Shown here one piece after another: positions 25,779-34,187 of a DNA stretch of 64,000 bases; position 1 is the first letter of the stretch, and the number at the start of each line of letters is the position of its first letter. The notes under the pieces are model-generated. The model was given only the letters and a program-made list of their open reading frames with translations. It did not search any database and had not been told where the DNA came from. The DNA lies in contig NZ_FTNR01000010.1 in assembly GCF_900156475.1 (NCBI RefSeq), positions 86,790 through 150,789 on the forward strand, written 5' to 3'. Origin of the DNA: Natronorubrum thiooxidans (GTDB taxonomy: Archaea; Halobacteriota; Halobacteria; Halobacteriales; Natrialbaceae). The translations under genes and the position numbers were made by a program.

Positions 25779-26180
25779 ATGGGTATGGACGACGATCAGC
25801 CGACTGCTCGAGACACCGAAGGGGCTCCCGAGGCGGCACGCGAACTCCGTCGCTCGCTAGACACAGCAGAGCGAGAGCGTGTCGAACGAACGGTCGCGGC
25901 GTTGCTCGATCTGCTCGGTCGAACACACACGATGGCAGTGCTTTCCGAGTTCGCGTTCGCAAGCGAGCCGTTGCGGTTCTCCGAACTCGAGGCAGCGCTC
26001 GAGGTCCCGGCGAACACGCTCTCGACGCGGTTAGGCGACCTGACCGAAGCCGGCCTGCTCGAGCGCACTGCGTACGACGAAGTCCCGCCTCGAGTCGAGT
26101 ACGAGCCGACCGGTAAGGCCCGGGCGATCTTTCCGGTGTTTGGCCACCTACACAGGTGGGCAATGGAGTACGAGCTATAA
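25779..26180 (+). CDS. HxlR-family winged-helix regulator
   Basis: A 133-aa DNA-binding protein. The HxlR domain covers about residues 38-130: LLDLLGRTHTMAVLSEFAF, LRFSELEAALEVPANTLSTR (recognition helix), LERTAYDEVPPRVEYEPT. The usual N-terminal Cys of redox-sensing HxlR proteins is not evident. A TATA-like AATTTAGG about 28 nt before ATG 25779 suggests leaderless expression. Palindromes before it and at its stop codon (before the ABC exporter) suggest autoregulation and control of the downstream operon. Confidence 0.85.
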   Translation: MGMDDDQPTARDTEGAPEAARELRRSLDTAERERVERTVAALLDLLGRTHTMAVLSEFAFASEPLRFSELEAALEVPANTLSTRLGDLTEAGLLERTAYDEVPPRVEYEPTGKARAIFPVFGHLHRWAMEYEL

Positions 26181-26217
26181 CTTCGATTATCGATGTAACG
26201 ACATGCCCTCGAAGTTA
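26178..26217. promoter_or_regulatory. Operator-like site 2 before the ABC exporter
   Basis: TAACTTCGA (26178-26186) then TTATCGATGTAAC reproduces the outer arms of site 1 (TAACTTCGA at the left, GTAAC at the right) in 22 nt. An extra inverted half-site TCGAAGTTA lies at 26209-26217. The site begins in the TAA stop of the HxlR gene and precedes the ABC ATPase. Regulation by the HxlR protein is inference. Confidence 0.55.
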
Positions 26218-26250
26218 GACGTACTTCCGTCCAGAACCCGTATCGGCTGT

Positions 26251-27309
26251 ATGTCGAACGAACGAGCGATGACTGAGTCCGACAATCCACGCGAGCGCGC
26301 TCGAGAGACGGGGGCGGATCGAACGCCAATGTCGGAGCGACCGTCGATCGATATCGACGGCCTCGAACTGACCTACGGAGACGGGACGACGGCCGTCGAC
26401 GGCGTCGATCTAACGGTCGCCGACGGCGAGTTCTTCGGGTTTCTGGGGCCAAACGGCGCGGGCAAAACGACGACGATCAAAGTCCTCGCGACGCTTTTGT
26501 CACCGACTGCCGGGTCGGTAGCAGTCAACGGGTTCGACGTTCGGACGGAGCCACGGAAGATCCGCGAATCGATCGGCTACATGGCCCAAGAGACGAGCAT
26601 CGATCCCGAGTTGACCGCCGAGGAGAACATCCGATTTGCGTGTGAGGCCTACGGCGTCCCGCGTGGCGACCGCGACGAGCGAACCGCCGAACTGCTCGAC
26701 CTCGTCGACCTCGTGGACGTCGCCGACAAGCGCTCAGAGGAGTTCTCCGGCGGGATGAAAAAGCGCCTCGACGCCGCAACAGCGCTCGTCCACCGGCCCG
26801 CACTGGTCTTTCTCGACGAGCCGACGACGGGACTCGATCCGAAGGCCCGAAATCGACTCTGGGAGTATTTCGAGCGGATTAACGACCGCGGGACGACGAT
26901 CTTCCTGACGACGCAGTATCTCGAGGAGGCTGACAAACTCTGTGAGCGGCTGGCAGTGATCCTCGACGGTGAGATCGTCGCCGATGGCTCGCCGGCAGAT
27001 CTGAAACGACAGGTCGGTGGCGACGTCCTCGACATCGAACTGGGTGGTGATGGCGAGGCCCGAACACGAGCCACAACGATCGCGCGGGAGTTCGACGCCT
27101 TCCGTGATGCGACCGTCGAGGAGACTGACACGGGGATCAGCGTCACCGCCGAATCGGCCCGCCAGTCCGGAACCGACCTGCTCGTCGCGTTGCGAGATGC
27201 AGGCCTGACCGTCACCGGATTCAACGTGCGAGCGCCGACGCTGGACGACGTGTTCCTCGCGATTACGGGCGAGCGTGTCGATACCAACGAGACGGAGGAG
27301 TCGGCGTGA
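26251..27309 (+). CDS. ABC transporter ATP-binding protein (DrrA/ABC-2 exporter type)
   Basis: A 352-aa ATPase with Walker A GPNGAGKTTTIKVL, Q-loop MAQETSIDPELTAEENI, signature EFSGGMKKRLDAATALVH, Walker B ALVFLDEPTTGLDP and the switch His replaced by Gln in FLTTQYLEEADKL, as is common in DrrA-type proteins. A C-terminal extension (DUF4162-like, about 250-352) follows. Start is uncertain: 26251, 26269 or 26329 are in frame; the fold begins after 26329. It powers export of drugs or lipids with the permease encoded next, with which it overlaps (GTGA). Confidence 0.9.
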   Translation: MSNERAMTESDNPRERARETGADRTPMSERPSIDIDGLELTYGDGTTAVDGVDLTVADGEFFGFLGPNGAGKTTTIKVLATLLSPTAGSVAVNGFDVRTEPRKIRESIGYMAQETSIDPELTAEENIRFACEAYGVPRGDRDERTAELLDLVDLVDVADKRSEEFSGGMKKRLDAATALVHRPALVFLDEPTTGLDPKARNRLWEYFERINDRGTTIFLTTQYLEEADKLCERLAVILDGEIVADGSPADLKRQVGGDVLDIELGGDGEARTRATTIAREFDAFRDATVEETDTGISVTAESARQSGTDLLVALRDAGLTVTGFNVRAPTLDDVFLAITGERVDTNETEESA

Positions 27310-28181
27310 GCACCCCAACCGACCAGCGGGCGACCGGCGAGGTTTCACGATCCGCGAACACGTTCGCCGGCGACGTCTGGGTCAACTTCAAGCGCTGGAA
27401 TCTCAAAGCTGTCCGCAACCCCTTCGTGCTCGTCGTCTCGCTCGCACAGCCGGTGATTTTCCTCGTCCTGTTCACTGAGGTGTTTGGCAACGTCGCCGGC
27501 GGTGCCGTCAGTCAGGGACTTCCGGGCGTCGATTACACCTCGTTTCTCGTCCCGGCGATCGCGATTCAGGTCGCGCTCGCGTCGGCAGTCACTTCCGGGA
27601 TCGGTCTGGTCAACGACATCGAGAACGGCATGTTCGAGAAGGTGCTCGTCTCGCCGATGAACCGGACCGCCGTCTTCGTCGGCAAAACCGCCGCCGAAGT
27701 GTTCCGGATTGCACTCCAGATCACGGTTATTCTCGGTCTCGGCGTCCTCCTCGGGGCGGAGATTGAAACCGGCATCGTCGGTGCCGCCGGGATCGTCGCC
27801 GTCGGGATCGTGTTCTCGCTGTGGTTTATCGCCTTCTCGAACACCCTCGCAGTGTTGACCCGCGATCAGGAGTCGACGATCATCGGCGCGAACCTGCTGC
27901 AGTTTCCACTCCTGTTCCTCTCGAGTGCCTTTCTCCCACTCGAGGTGCTGCCGACCTGGATCCAGACGTTCGCCCGGATCAACCCCGTTACCTACGGCGT
28001 CGACGCGGCACGGGCGATCATGCTCGACGAAAACGTGATGACCGTCCTGGAGGTGACGGCGTTCGACGGGGCGCTCAACACGATCGTTCCCGCCGTTGCC
28101 GTACTCGTCGGGCTGGGACTCGCCTTCGGTTCCGGTGCCGTCTACCTGCTCTCGCGGGCCTCGAGTTCGGACGTTCGGTGA
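27306..28181 (+). CDS. ABC-2 type transporter permease
   Basis: A 291-aa membrane protein with six helices and the DrrB/ABC-2 signature LLFLSSAFLPLEVLPTWIQT and FARINPVTYGVDAARAIM. The GTG start overlaps the ATPase stop (GTGA), so synthesis is coupled. Together they form a two-gene exporter apparently under the adjacent HxlR regulator. The substrate is unknown; DrrAB-like systems usually export hydrophobic compounds. Confidence 0.9.
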   Translation: MSTPTDQRATGEVSRSANTFAGDVWVNFKRWNLKAVRNPFVLVVSLAQPVIFLVLFTEVFGNVAGGAVSQGLPGVDYTSFLVPAIAIQVALASAVTSGIGLVNDIENGMFEKVLVSPMNRTAVFVGKTAAEVFRIALQITVILGLGVLLGAEIETGIVGAAGIVAVGIVFSLWFIAFSNTLAVLTRDQESTIIGANLLQFPLLFLSSAFLPLEVLPTWIQTFARINPVTYGVDAARAIMLDENVMTVLEVTAFDGALNTIVPAVAVLVGLGLAFGSGAVYLLSRASSSDVR

Positions 28182-28258
28182 TCGACGCGTCCCGATTCAG
28201 CCCTCGCGTCAGGGCCCGTGCGGTCGAGACGCTGCTCGCCGCCGAGAGACGACTGAAC

Positions 28259-29059
28259 TCACGCTGAAAACTCGTCGGCCTCGAGGTCGAGTGGCGTCGT
28301 CGCTGCCCAGTAGTCGTCGATCGTCTCCTGTGCCCACGCGCGGATGGCCGCATCGTCGGTGTCGATCGACGCTCGCAAGACGCCGTGTTCGTCCCGCAAG
28401 AGCAGGTAGACGACGTCGTCGAGGATCATGACCGCGAGCGGGACGTCACCATTGTGAACCCGGACGGACGCACCGTCGGTCTCGAGCAGCGTCTCGAGTC
28501 GGTCGCGAAGCGTCGTGTCGGCCGCCAGCGCCTCGATCGCACGCTGTGAGAAGACGCCGTTGAACGTCTGTGCACCCGTCGTCGTCCGTTCCTGGACGAC
28601 CGTAAGCGTCTGTTCGTTGAACGCGTGTGAAACCGTCTGGACGTCTGTGGCATCCTCGAGCAACTCGAGCAGCCGGGAAAGCGGTGCGTTCGGCCGGGTC
28701 TGGCTCGGGGTCGTGATCGTCGCGTCGGCCAGTCGCTTCAGGTCGAACCCCATCGCCTCGGCGGGCAGATAGTCGACGACGTCACGGAGTCGTCGCTCGG
28801 TCTCGATGATATCCTGGAGGTCCGTAAACCCCGACGCAACGAGGTCTCCCGTCGCCGTCGCCGTATACTCGCTGCCCACCCGCCGGATCCACGAGCGGTC
28901 CTGAAAGTCACTGAGGATCCGGCCGAGCGTCGCCTGGGAAGCCCCCGTCTCGCTGGCCAGTTCGTTTCGCGTGCGTGCTCGCTCCGAAAGCAACCTGAGC
29001 ACGTCGACGCGGTTCGCCGAGAGGGCAAGGAACTCGATCTCCTCAAGTGCAGACTCCAT
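28259..29059 (-). CDS. Winged-helix regulator with FilR1-type (DUF1724) domain
   Basis: A 266-aa protein. Residues 1-70 form a winged helix (IEFLALSANRVDVLRLLSER, NELASETGASQATLGRILSD). The C-terminal domain (about 125-240) resembles the FilR1 middle domain found in archaeal regulators (TVSHAFNEQTLTVVQERTTT, VPLAVMILDDVVYLLLRDEH). The ATG at 29059 is preferred over a frame start 14 codons upstream. It is convergent with the ABC permease. The effector and targets are unknown. Confidence 0.8.
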   Translation of the reverse strand: MESALEEIEFLALSANRVDVLRLLSERARTRNELASETGASQATLGRILSDFQDRSWIRRVGSEYTATATGDLVASGFTDLQDIIETERRLRDVVDYLPAEAMGFDLKRLADATITTPSQTRPNAPLSRLLELLEDATDVQTVSHAFNEQTLTVVQERTTTGAQTFNGVFSQRAIEALAADTTLRDRLETLLETDGASVRVHNGDVPLAVMILDDVVYLLLRDEHGVLRASIDTDDAAIRAWAQETIDDYWAATTPLDLEADEFSA

Positions 29060-29303
29060 ACGAGTGCTGGTCACTGTCGCATCATAGTGTTTTCGCACCA
29101 TGAAATAGTTTCAACCTGTGACAGCATACGACACCGGTCAACTCTTTCCCGGCTGCAGGGGTGTTTCTCGCTGCAATACATTTTCTGAACGAAACTATAA
29201 CCCCCGGACTCATAATTATTTCTAAGATGCAATACGGTTTCTCCATGCTGATCGGTCGTCGATCAGCAAAATTGTTGCACGAACGCCGAATCGAGGTGAG
29301 TCC

Positions 29304-30293
29304 GTGATCGACCGTCGCACGCTCGGCTTTTTCATCCTCTCGAGTTGCTTCTTCGGGGGGACGTTCGTCGCTGCGAAGGCCGGCCTCGAGTACTTCCCGC
29401 CGCTATTGTTCGTTGCGCTGCGATTCGATATCGCGGCGCTCGTCATGCTGGGATACGTCGCCGTGACCGCCTCGCGTGCGGAACTCCGCCCCGAGACGCG
29501 GGGTGACGTCGTCGGGATTCTCGCGACCGGCGTGCTCGTGATCGGACTGGCGAACGCGCTCATCTTCGTCGGCCAGCAGTACGCGACCAGCGCCGTCGGC
29601 GCGATTGTCTTCAGTCTCAATCCGATCCTGACGCCGGTGTTTGCGGCCGTCCTCCTCTCCGATGAACGCCTCTCGCCCCGTGGTGCGGTCGGGCTGGTTC
29701 TCGGCCTTCTCGGCGTCGCGCTCGTCGTCAGTCCCGACCCTGCAAATCTGCTCGGTGGTGACGCCGTCGGTCGGGCAATCTTGTTTGCCGGTGCGGTCAG
29801 TGCGGCACTCGGAGCCGTCCTCATTCGTCGAGTCAACTCGAGTGCGACGCTCTCGAGTACGGTCCGAATCGCGTGGGGATTGCCCATCGCTGCGGCGCTC
29901 TCTCACGGCTTTGCGCTGTCGGCTGGCGAGTCGATGACCGCGATCACGTGGACCTCGAGTGGACTCGTTGCACTCGCATACGTCAGTCTCGTCGCCGGCG
30001 TTCTCGCCTACATCGCCTACTTCGGACTGCTCGAGTCGACGGGCGCGATCCAGGCGAACCTGATCTTCTACGTCGTTCCGGTCGTCGCGACGCTTGGTGG
30101 CTGGGCGCTGCTCGGAGAGACCATCGCTCCGCTGGCGGTCGTCGGGTTCCTGACGATCTTCGCCGGCTTCGCCGTCCTCGGCAGCGAGTCCGTCGACGTT
30201 CGGTCGTGGCTCCCCGAGACGGTGGTCGAGACGCCGGTCACTGATGAGCCATCGTCGGTCACCGAAGAGCCTCGCGGGTTCCGGTCCGACTAG
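29304..30293 (+). CDS. EamA/DMT-family transporter
   Basis: A 329-aa protein with ten helices in two EamA repeats: SSCFFGGTFVAAKAGLEYFP and LFVALRFDIAALVMLGYVAV in the first, SLVAGVLAYIAYFGLLESTG and LIFYVVPVVATLGGWALLGE in the second. A GTG start at 29304 gives the usual short N-terminus. The substrate (metabolite or drug efflux) is unknown. The polar C-terminal 30 residues are an extra tail. Confidence 0.9.
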   Translation: MIDRRTLGFFILSSCFFGGTFVAAKAGLEYFPPLLFVALRFDIAALVMLGYVAVTASRAELRPETRGDVVGILATGVLVIGLANALIFVGQQYATSAVGAIVFSLNPILTPVFAAVLLSDERLSPRGAVGLVLGLLGVALVVSPDPANLLGGDAVGRAILFAGAVSAALGAVLIRRVNSSATLSSTVRIAWGLPIAAALSHGFALSAGESMTAITWTSSGLVALAYVSLVAGVLAYIAYFGLLESTGAIQANLIFYVVPVVATLGGWALLGETIAPLAVVGFLTIFAGFAVLGSESVDVRSWLPETVVETPVTDEPSSVTEEPRGFRSD

Positions 30294-30344
30294 GCGGCAG
30301 GTGCAGGCACAACCGGCTTATTTTGTGAGCAGATACCGCAGTGC

Positions 30345-30644
30345 ATGTGCGCAACGTTTTCCGAGGCGGATATCGGCAAACCCGTCGAACGGACCGACGG
30401 GAAGGTGATCGGGACCGTTGAGGAACTCGAGGCGGGGGCGGCTCGAGTCGAGCCAGCGCCCGACGTCGTCGATACGATCAAAGCCCGGTTCGGATGGGCC
30501 GAGATCGGCGGCCCGTTCTTGCTCTCGGAAGACGCAGTCCACGAAATCACCGACACCAGAGTCCACCTCAAGGAGGGGTTTTCCAGAGCCGACACGCGAC
30601 TGGATACCGAAAGCGAACGCAAACGTCCACAGGCGGATCGATAA
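30345..30644 (+). CDS. PRC-barrel-like small protein
   Basis: A 99-aa protein starting MCATFSEADIGKPVERTDGK, with VIGTVEELEAGAARVEP and a C-terminal acidic/basic tail. The opening resembles haloarchaeal PRC-barrel proteins. An opposite-strand frame over the same DNA (30290-30796) lacks family features and is not preferred. Role unknown; PRC-barrel domains occur in RNA-processing and photosystem proteins. Confidence 0.7.
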   Translation: MCATFSEADIGKPVERTDGKVIGTVEELEAGAARVEPAPDVVDTIKARFGWAEIGGPFLLSEDAVHEITDTRVHLKEGFSRADTRLDTESERKRPQADR

Positions 30645-30688
30645 CAGCGGTCTCGTTCTCTCCAGTCGTTGCCGGGACAACTATTCAG

Positions 30689-30735
30689 ACGGTCTGCTGT
30701 CCGCCATTCCCGGCATGAGCGGGAGTCGTCCTGCG
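30689..30735 (+). repeat. GGTCTGCT 3'-end element, degenerate copy (C)
   Basis: ACGGTCTGCTGTCCG at the left and GAGCGGGAGTC about 20 nt further match the ends of the fuller copies at 34010 and 36150. It lies 45 nt after the PRC-barrel gene's stop, on the same strand. It is shorter than copies A and B and lacks their central conserved block. Confidence 0.4.
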
Positions 30736-30870
30736 ATCGCGCCGAGATATCGTTCCAGCAGAGCGTCCCAGAAAACTCGAATCGACCGGTCGACATATCA
30801 AATAGACCAAAAACCGAACGATGCCATCCATCGCACCGTCAGTTTTGTACTTGCGACCCATAGGTAGGGT

Positions 30871-31203
30871 ATGAGCACGATCTTGCTGGCGGTCCTCGTC
30901 GGCATCCCCCTCGCGTGGCACCTCGGGCTCACGGTGGGTACGTACTACGACGCCGGAAACGTCGGCCTCGAGCCACCGAAGAAGTGGGCTGCAATCACCT
31001 TTTGCATCCCGATCTTTGGCTTCTTTATTTATCTCTTCGAGCGGAGCGAACTGTCCTACGACCCGGACACCGATCCCTACCGGGGCAACAACTTCAATAT
31101 CCATCCCTCGCGGGCCGACGACACACCGCTGCCGTCTCGAGGCGACGATCGACTCCAGATCGACGACGACTGGGACGACGAGGACGACGGAAGCGAGCGG
31201 TGA
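30871..31203 (+). CDS. Small membrane protein with acidic tail, 110 aa
   Basis: A 110-aa protein with two helices (ILLAVLVGIPLAWHLGLTVG and WAAITFCIPIFGFFIYLFER) around a conserved-looking loop TYYDAGNVGLEPPKKWA. A disordered, very acidic tail follows (DDDWDDEDDGSER). The GL-P-KWA-IP-GF-YL-ER pattern recurs in small haloarchaeal membrane proteins of the phospholipase-D nuclease N-terminal type. Function unknown. The ATG at 30871 follows GGTAGGGT. Confidence 0.7.
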   Translation: MSTILLAVLVGIPLAWHLGLTVGTYYDAGNVGLEPPKKWAAITFCIPIFGFFIYLFERSELSYDPDTDPYRGNNFNIHPSRADDTPLPSRGDDRLQIDDDWDDEDDGSER

Positions 31204-31218
31204 CCCGTTCGATAGCGA

Positions 31219-31464
31219 CTACAGATCGTGTCGCTGCCGACAGTCATCACAGATCAGCCCCGCAAACCACTTCCGTTCGTTACAGCCATGGCAGAGTCGA
31301 TACCACTCGAACTCCAGATCGATGGAGCGACGCTGTTCGGAATCGCACTGACGCTGTCGTTCGGTGGTCGATCCAGCCTGTTGTGGAATCGAATCCGGAT
31401 CGACCCAGACCAGCGAACACTCCACCTCGTTCTCCTCCCCCCGCTCCCCTGACCCCGTAGCCAT
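31219..31464 (-). CDS. Small zinc-finger-type protein, 81 aa
   Basis: The 81-aa product carries CHGCNERKWFAGLICDDCRQ near its C-terminus, two CxxC pairs spaced as in a zinc ribbon, with a polar N-terminal half. A TATA-like TTATAA (31491-31496 on the minus strand) lies about 30 nt before the ATG, as expected for a leaderless haloarchaeal gene. An overlapping plus-strand frame has no such support. Small zinc-finger proteins are abundant in haloarchaea and some affect biofilm or swarming; this one is unassigned. Confidence 0.65.
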   Translation of the reverse strand: MATGSGERGEENEVECSLVWVDPDSIPQQAGSTTERQRQCDSEQRRSIDLEFEWYRLCHGCNERKWFAGLICDDCRQRHDL

Positions 31465-31541
31465 CTCAACCTGTCACTGTAGCTGAATCATTATAAGTAT
31501 GGGAGACGTACCAAATCTGATCAGTACAGTAATCAGTCATT

Positions 31542-31562
31542 TACCCGGGCTATATCCGGGTA
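31542..31562. terminator. Hairpin downstream of the aldehyde oxidoreductase gene
   Basis: TACCCGG and CCGGGTA form a 7-bp inverted repeat around a 7-nt loop (GCTATAT), 40-60 nt beyond the stop of the gene at 31602-33293. It could shape the 3' end of that transcript. Archaeal termination relies mainly on U-tracts, and none is prominent, so the role is uncertain. Confidence 0.35.
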
Positions 31563-31583
31563 CGCGTCAGGGATCGGTCGAAA

Positions 31584-31598
31584 TCGGTACAGCAGACC
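31584..31598 (-). repeat. GGTCTGCT 3'-end element, left-end copy (D)
   Basis: On the minus strand this reads GGTCTGCTGTACCGA, identical over 15 nt to the left end of copy A at 34011. It begins 3 nt beyond the stop of the aldehyde oxidoreductase gene, on the same strand as that gene. The rest of the element is not clearly conserved. Confidence 0.5.
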
Positions 31599-31601
31599 GC
31601 C

Positions 31602-33293
31602 TCAGTCGTCTGCCGGTGTCTCAGTCGCGCCCGTCGCCTCGAGGCGCTCGGCGGGCACGGTGCCGTCGTCATCCCAGCCGCGTTCGTCGTAGTACGCCGC
31701 GAGGCCCTCCTCGAAGCCGGGGATCTCGTAGGGGAGTCGGTCGTCGGCGCGGTCGAAGCCACGCTGGTTGTTGAAGTGGCGCTCGAGCGAGACGACGGTG
31801 CCGCCGAGCTCGAGTAAGTCCTCGTAGTCGGCGTCGAGCAGCGTCTCGAGGCGCTCGGGGCTGACGAAGTCCCGCGAGAACTTACAGAGGACGCCGCTGT
31901 CTTTGATGACGTTGACGTTCTCGAGTTCGATGATTTTCGGTGGCTTGTCGTCGAGTCCCGTTTTGTCGAACGCCCGATCCGCGTCGACGAGCGGGTACTC
32001 GTAGGGGTAGAACTCGGCGTACATGTGGTCGGCTCCGCGGTTCGAGGTGGCAAAGGCGAGTCCCTGGCCGTTGAGCGTTCGGCCGTCGTGGGCGGGGAAC
32101 TCCATGCCCTTTACCGTCCAGTTGTCGACGCCGAGTTCGTCGTGTGCGCGGTCGATCCCTTCTGCGAGCGTGTCGCCGACGCCCTCGCGGTAGGCGATTT
32201 TTTTGACGAGGTCGTGAATGAGTTCGACGTTGCCGAACTCGTCTTCGCTGGCGAGGTAGGCCGCGACGACGTCACCGGCCGAAATCGTGTCGATCCCGTA
32301 CTCGTCACAGAGCTTGTTCGATTTCATCACGTCGACGATGTCGTCGACACCCGAGTTCGAGCCGAAGGCCATCACCGTCTCGTACTCCGGGCCTTCGGTC
32401 TCGAGGCCGGTTTCCTCGTCTCTGGTCGGCAGTTTGCAGGCAAACGCACAGGCCGAACAGGTGCCTTTCTTGTACTTTTTCTCCTCGACGCGGTCGCCGC
32501 TGATCCCCTCAGCACCCTCGAAGGAGAGTTCGGAGAAGTACCGCGTCGGCAGGGCCTCGACTTCGTTTGCGTACTCGGTCATCGAGGAGGTTCCCTGTCG
32601 TTTCATGATGTGGTCGGACTGGGCAGCCTCGCCGTGGATCTCCATCTGCAGCGGCGGGATCTCGACCTCGTGAGTCGAATCGCCGTCGAAGGTGATCGCC
32701 TTGACGTTTTTCGACCCGAGAACGGCACCGAGGCCGCCACGGCCGAACGCCCGCTCCTCGGAGGTCATGATCGAGGCGAAACGAACCTGATTCTCGCCAC
32801 CCGGGCCGATGACGACGGTGTGTTCGGCCTCGAGACCGTGTTCGTCTTCGATGTACTCGCAGGTCTCGGGGACGGTTGCTTCCTCAAGCTCCGGCACGGC
32901 TTCGAACTCGACGCCGTCATCCGTGACGTGGACGATGACGAGATCGTCGCTCGCGCCGGTGATTTCGACGGCGCTGTAGCCCGTGCCAGTGAAGTTCCGC
33001 GAGAGGAAGCCGCCGGCGTTCGAGGAGAGCAAGCCGTCGGTCAGCGGCGAGACACTCGTCGCCGACATCCGGCCGGTAAAACTCATCGTCGAATGCTGGA
33101 GCGGCCCCGTCGCGAAAAACAGGCGATTTTCGGCACCCAGTGGGTCGGCGTCGAACGGCACCCGGTCGTACGCGAGTTTCGTACCGAGCGCACGCCCGCC
33201 GAGGAACGACTCGAGGACGTCGTCGATCGACTCTGTCTCGGCAGTTTGCTCGCCGACGTCGACCGTACACAGTGGTCCCTGGACGTGTTTCAT
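31602..33293 (-). CDS. Aldehyde:ferredoxin oxidoreductase family protein
   Basis: A 563-aa tungsten/molybdenum bis-pterin enzyme that would oxidise aldehydes to acids with ferredoxin. Features: an N-terminal pterin-binding part (FLGGRALGTKLAYDRVPF, TGPLQHSTMSFTGRMSATSV), ASIMTSEERAFGRGGLGAVL, the 4Fe-4S ligands in GTCSACAFACKLPTRDE (CxxCxxxC near residue 287) with a distal Cys in DSGVLCKFSRD, and the pterin motif region GMEFPAHDGRTLNGQGLAFA. ATG 33293 gives MKHVQGPLCTVDV; the long upstream frame is rejected. The specific aldehyde is unknown. Confidence 0.9.
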   Translation of the reverse strand: MKHVQGPLCTVDVGEQTAETESIDDVLESFLGGRALGTKLAYDRVPFDADPLGAENRLFFATGPLQHSTMSFTGRMSATSVSPLTDGLLSSNAGGFLSRNFTGTGYSAVEITGASDDLVIVHVTDDGVEFEAVPELEEATVPETCEYIEDEHGLEAEHTVVIGPGGENQVRFASIMTSEERAFGRGGLGAVLGSKNVKAITFDGDSTHEVEIPPLQMEIHGEAAQSDHIMKRQGTSSMTEYANEVEALPTRYFSELSFEGAEGISGDRVEEKKYKKGTCSACAFACKLPTRDEETGLETEGPEYETVMAFGSNSGVDDIVDVMKSNKLCDEYGIDTISAGDVVAAYLASEDEFGNVELIHDLVKKIAYREGVGDTLAEGIDRAHDELGVDNWTVKGMEFPAHDGRTLNGQGLAFATSNRGADHMYAEFYPYEYPLVDADRAFDKTGLDDKPPKIIELENVNVIKDSGVLCKFSRDFVSPERLETLLDADYEDLLELGGTVVSLERHFNNQRGFDRADDRLPYEIPGFEEGLAAYYDERGWDDDGTVPAERLEATGATETPADD

Positions 33294-33438
33294 ATGCGAT
33301 GTAGTGGCATCCGCGGCTGCAAAATGGTACCGGTTCCTGTCGTCTGAATGTCGGCTCAGCCCGACTGCCGCGGCGGTGTGGTCGATGTGTGACCCGTGGG
33401 GCCGACAATATATACGATCGGAGTGAGAGACCCGGCGT

Positions 33439-34008
33439 ATGTCACGGTCGACCGATCCCCCCAACGAGGCGACGATGGACGACCTGTACGACCAACTCGA
33501 GACACTGGCAGAGACGGTCGACGATCCCGAGGAGCGAACGGAAGTCCGCCGAACGATGCGGCTGGCCGATCGACTCTCCCACAACGGGATGGTCAGTCGG
33601 GTGATCACCGAGTTCACGGGCAAGGACAAAGCGGAGGCGTTCGTCGGCAGCGTCGTCCTCGGACTGCCCTTACTCGTCGAAGATGGCGTCCTCGAGATCG
33701 GTGCGTTCCTCGCGGCGACTCCGGTGTTTTTCGTCGTGAATCTCGTCCTCGCCGCCACGCTCGTCGTCGGTATTCTCTACGTCGCTGACTTTCGAGACGT
33801 CCAGATCCACAACCCCTACTTCGGCGTGGTGCCCCGCCGTCCCGTCTGGGTGCTCGGAATCGCGTTCGCGACTGCAACGGTGATGATGACGCTGTGGGGA
33901 CGCATCGTGTGGGACGAGCCTTGGATCAACCTCTGTCAAGTGTCAGTGGTCTTTACCGGAATGGCGATCGGTGGCTCGCTGGGCGATATCATCCCGGGCG
34001 AGGATTGA
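33439..34008 (+). CDS. DUF2391 family membrane protein
   Basis: A 189-aa protein with a helical N-terminus (about 10-45, DLYDQLETLAETVDDPEERT) and four hydrophobic segments. FVGSVVLGLPLLVEDGVLEI and WGRIVWDEPWINLCQVSVVF match the archaeal DUF2391 family as I know it. Function unknown. The stop at 34006-34008 is followed almost at once by a GGTCTGCT element. Confidence 0.8.
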   Translation: MSRSTDPPNEATMDDLYDQLETLAETVDDPEERTEVRRTMRLADRLSHNGMVSRVITEFTGKDKAEAFVGSVVLGLPLLVEDGVLEIGAFLAATPVFFVVNLVLAATLVVGILYVADFRDVQIHNPYFGVVPRRPVWVLGIAFATATVMMTLWGRIVWDEPWINLCQVSVVFTGMAIGGSLGDIIPGED

Positions 34009-34009
34009 T

Positions 34010-34085
34010 ACGGTCTGCTGTACCGACGTACTGATCGGCCCGCAGAGCGGTCGCGGGTGCGCCGGTACTGACGTACAGGAGTCCG
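34010..34085 (+). repeat. GGTCTGCT 3'-end element, copy A
   Basis: A 76-nt element from ACGGTCTGCTGTACC to GGAGTCCG. It shares its start, a central GGTCGxGGGTGxGCCGGxACTGAC block and its end with copy B at 36150. Its ends form an imperfect inverted repeat (CGGTCTGCTGTA against TACAGGAGTCCG), so it can fold into one long stem. It starts 2 nt after the DUF2391 stop. Confidence 0.65.
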
Positions 34086-34187
34086 TATGACACTATGACC
34101 GTCAGTTACTCGAATCGCGATGCCATCGTCCGCCCAGAGCGCAATTCGCACGGTTGCCGTCGTCAGCGTCACCCTCATCCCGGTCGG

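Noticed and set aside
32025..33347. 440-codon plus-strand frame opposite the aldehyde oxidoreductase
   Set aside because: Antisense shadow; the opposite strand encodes a complete AFOR enzyme.
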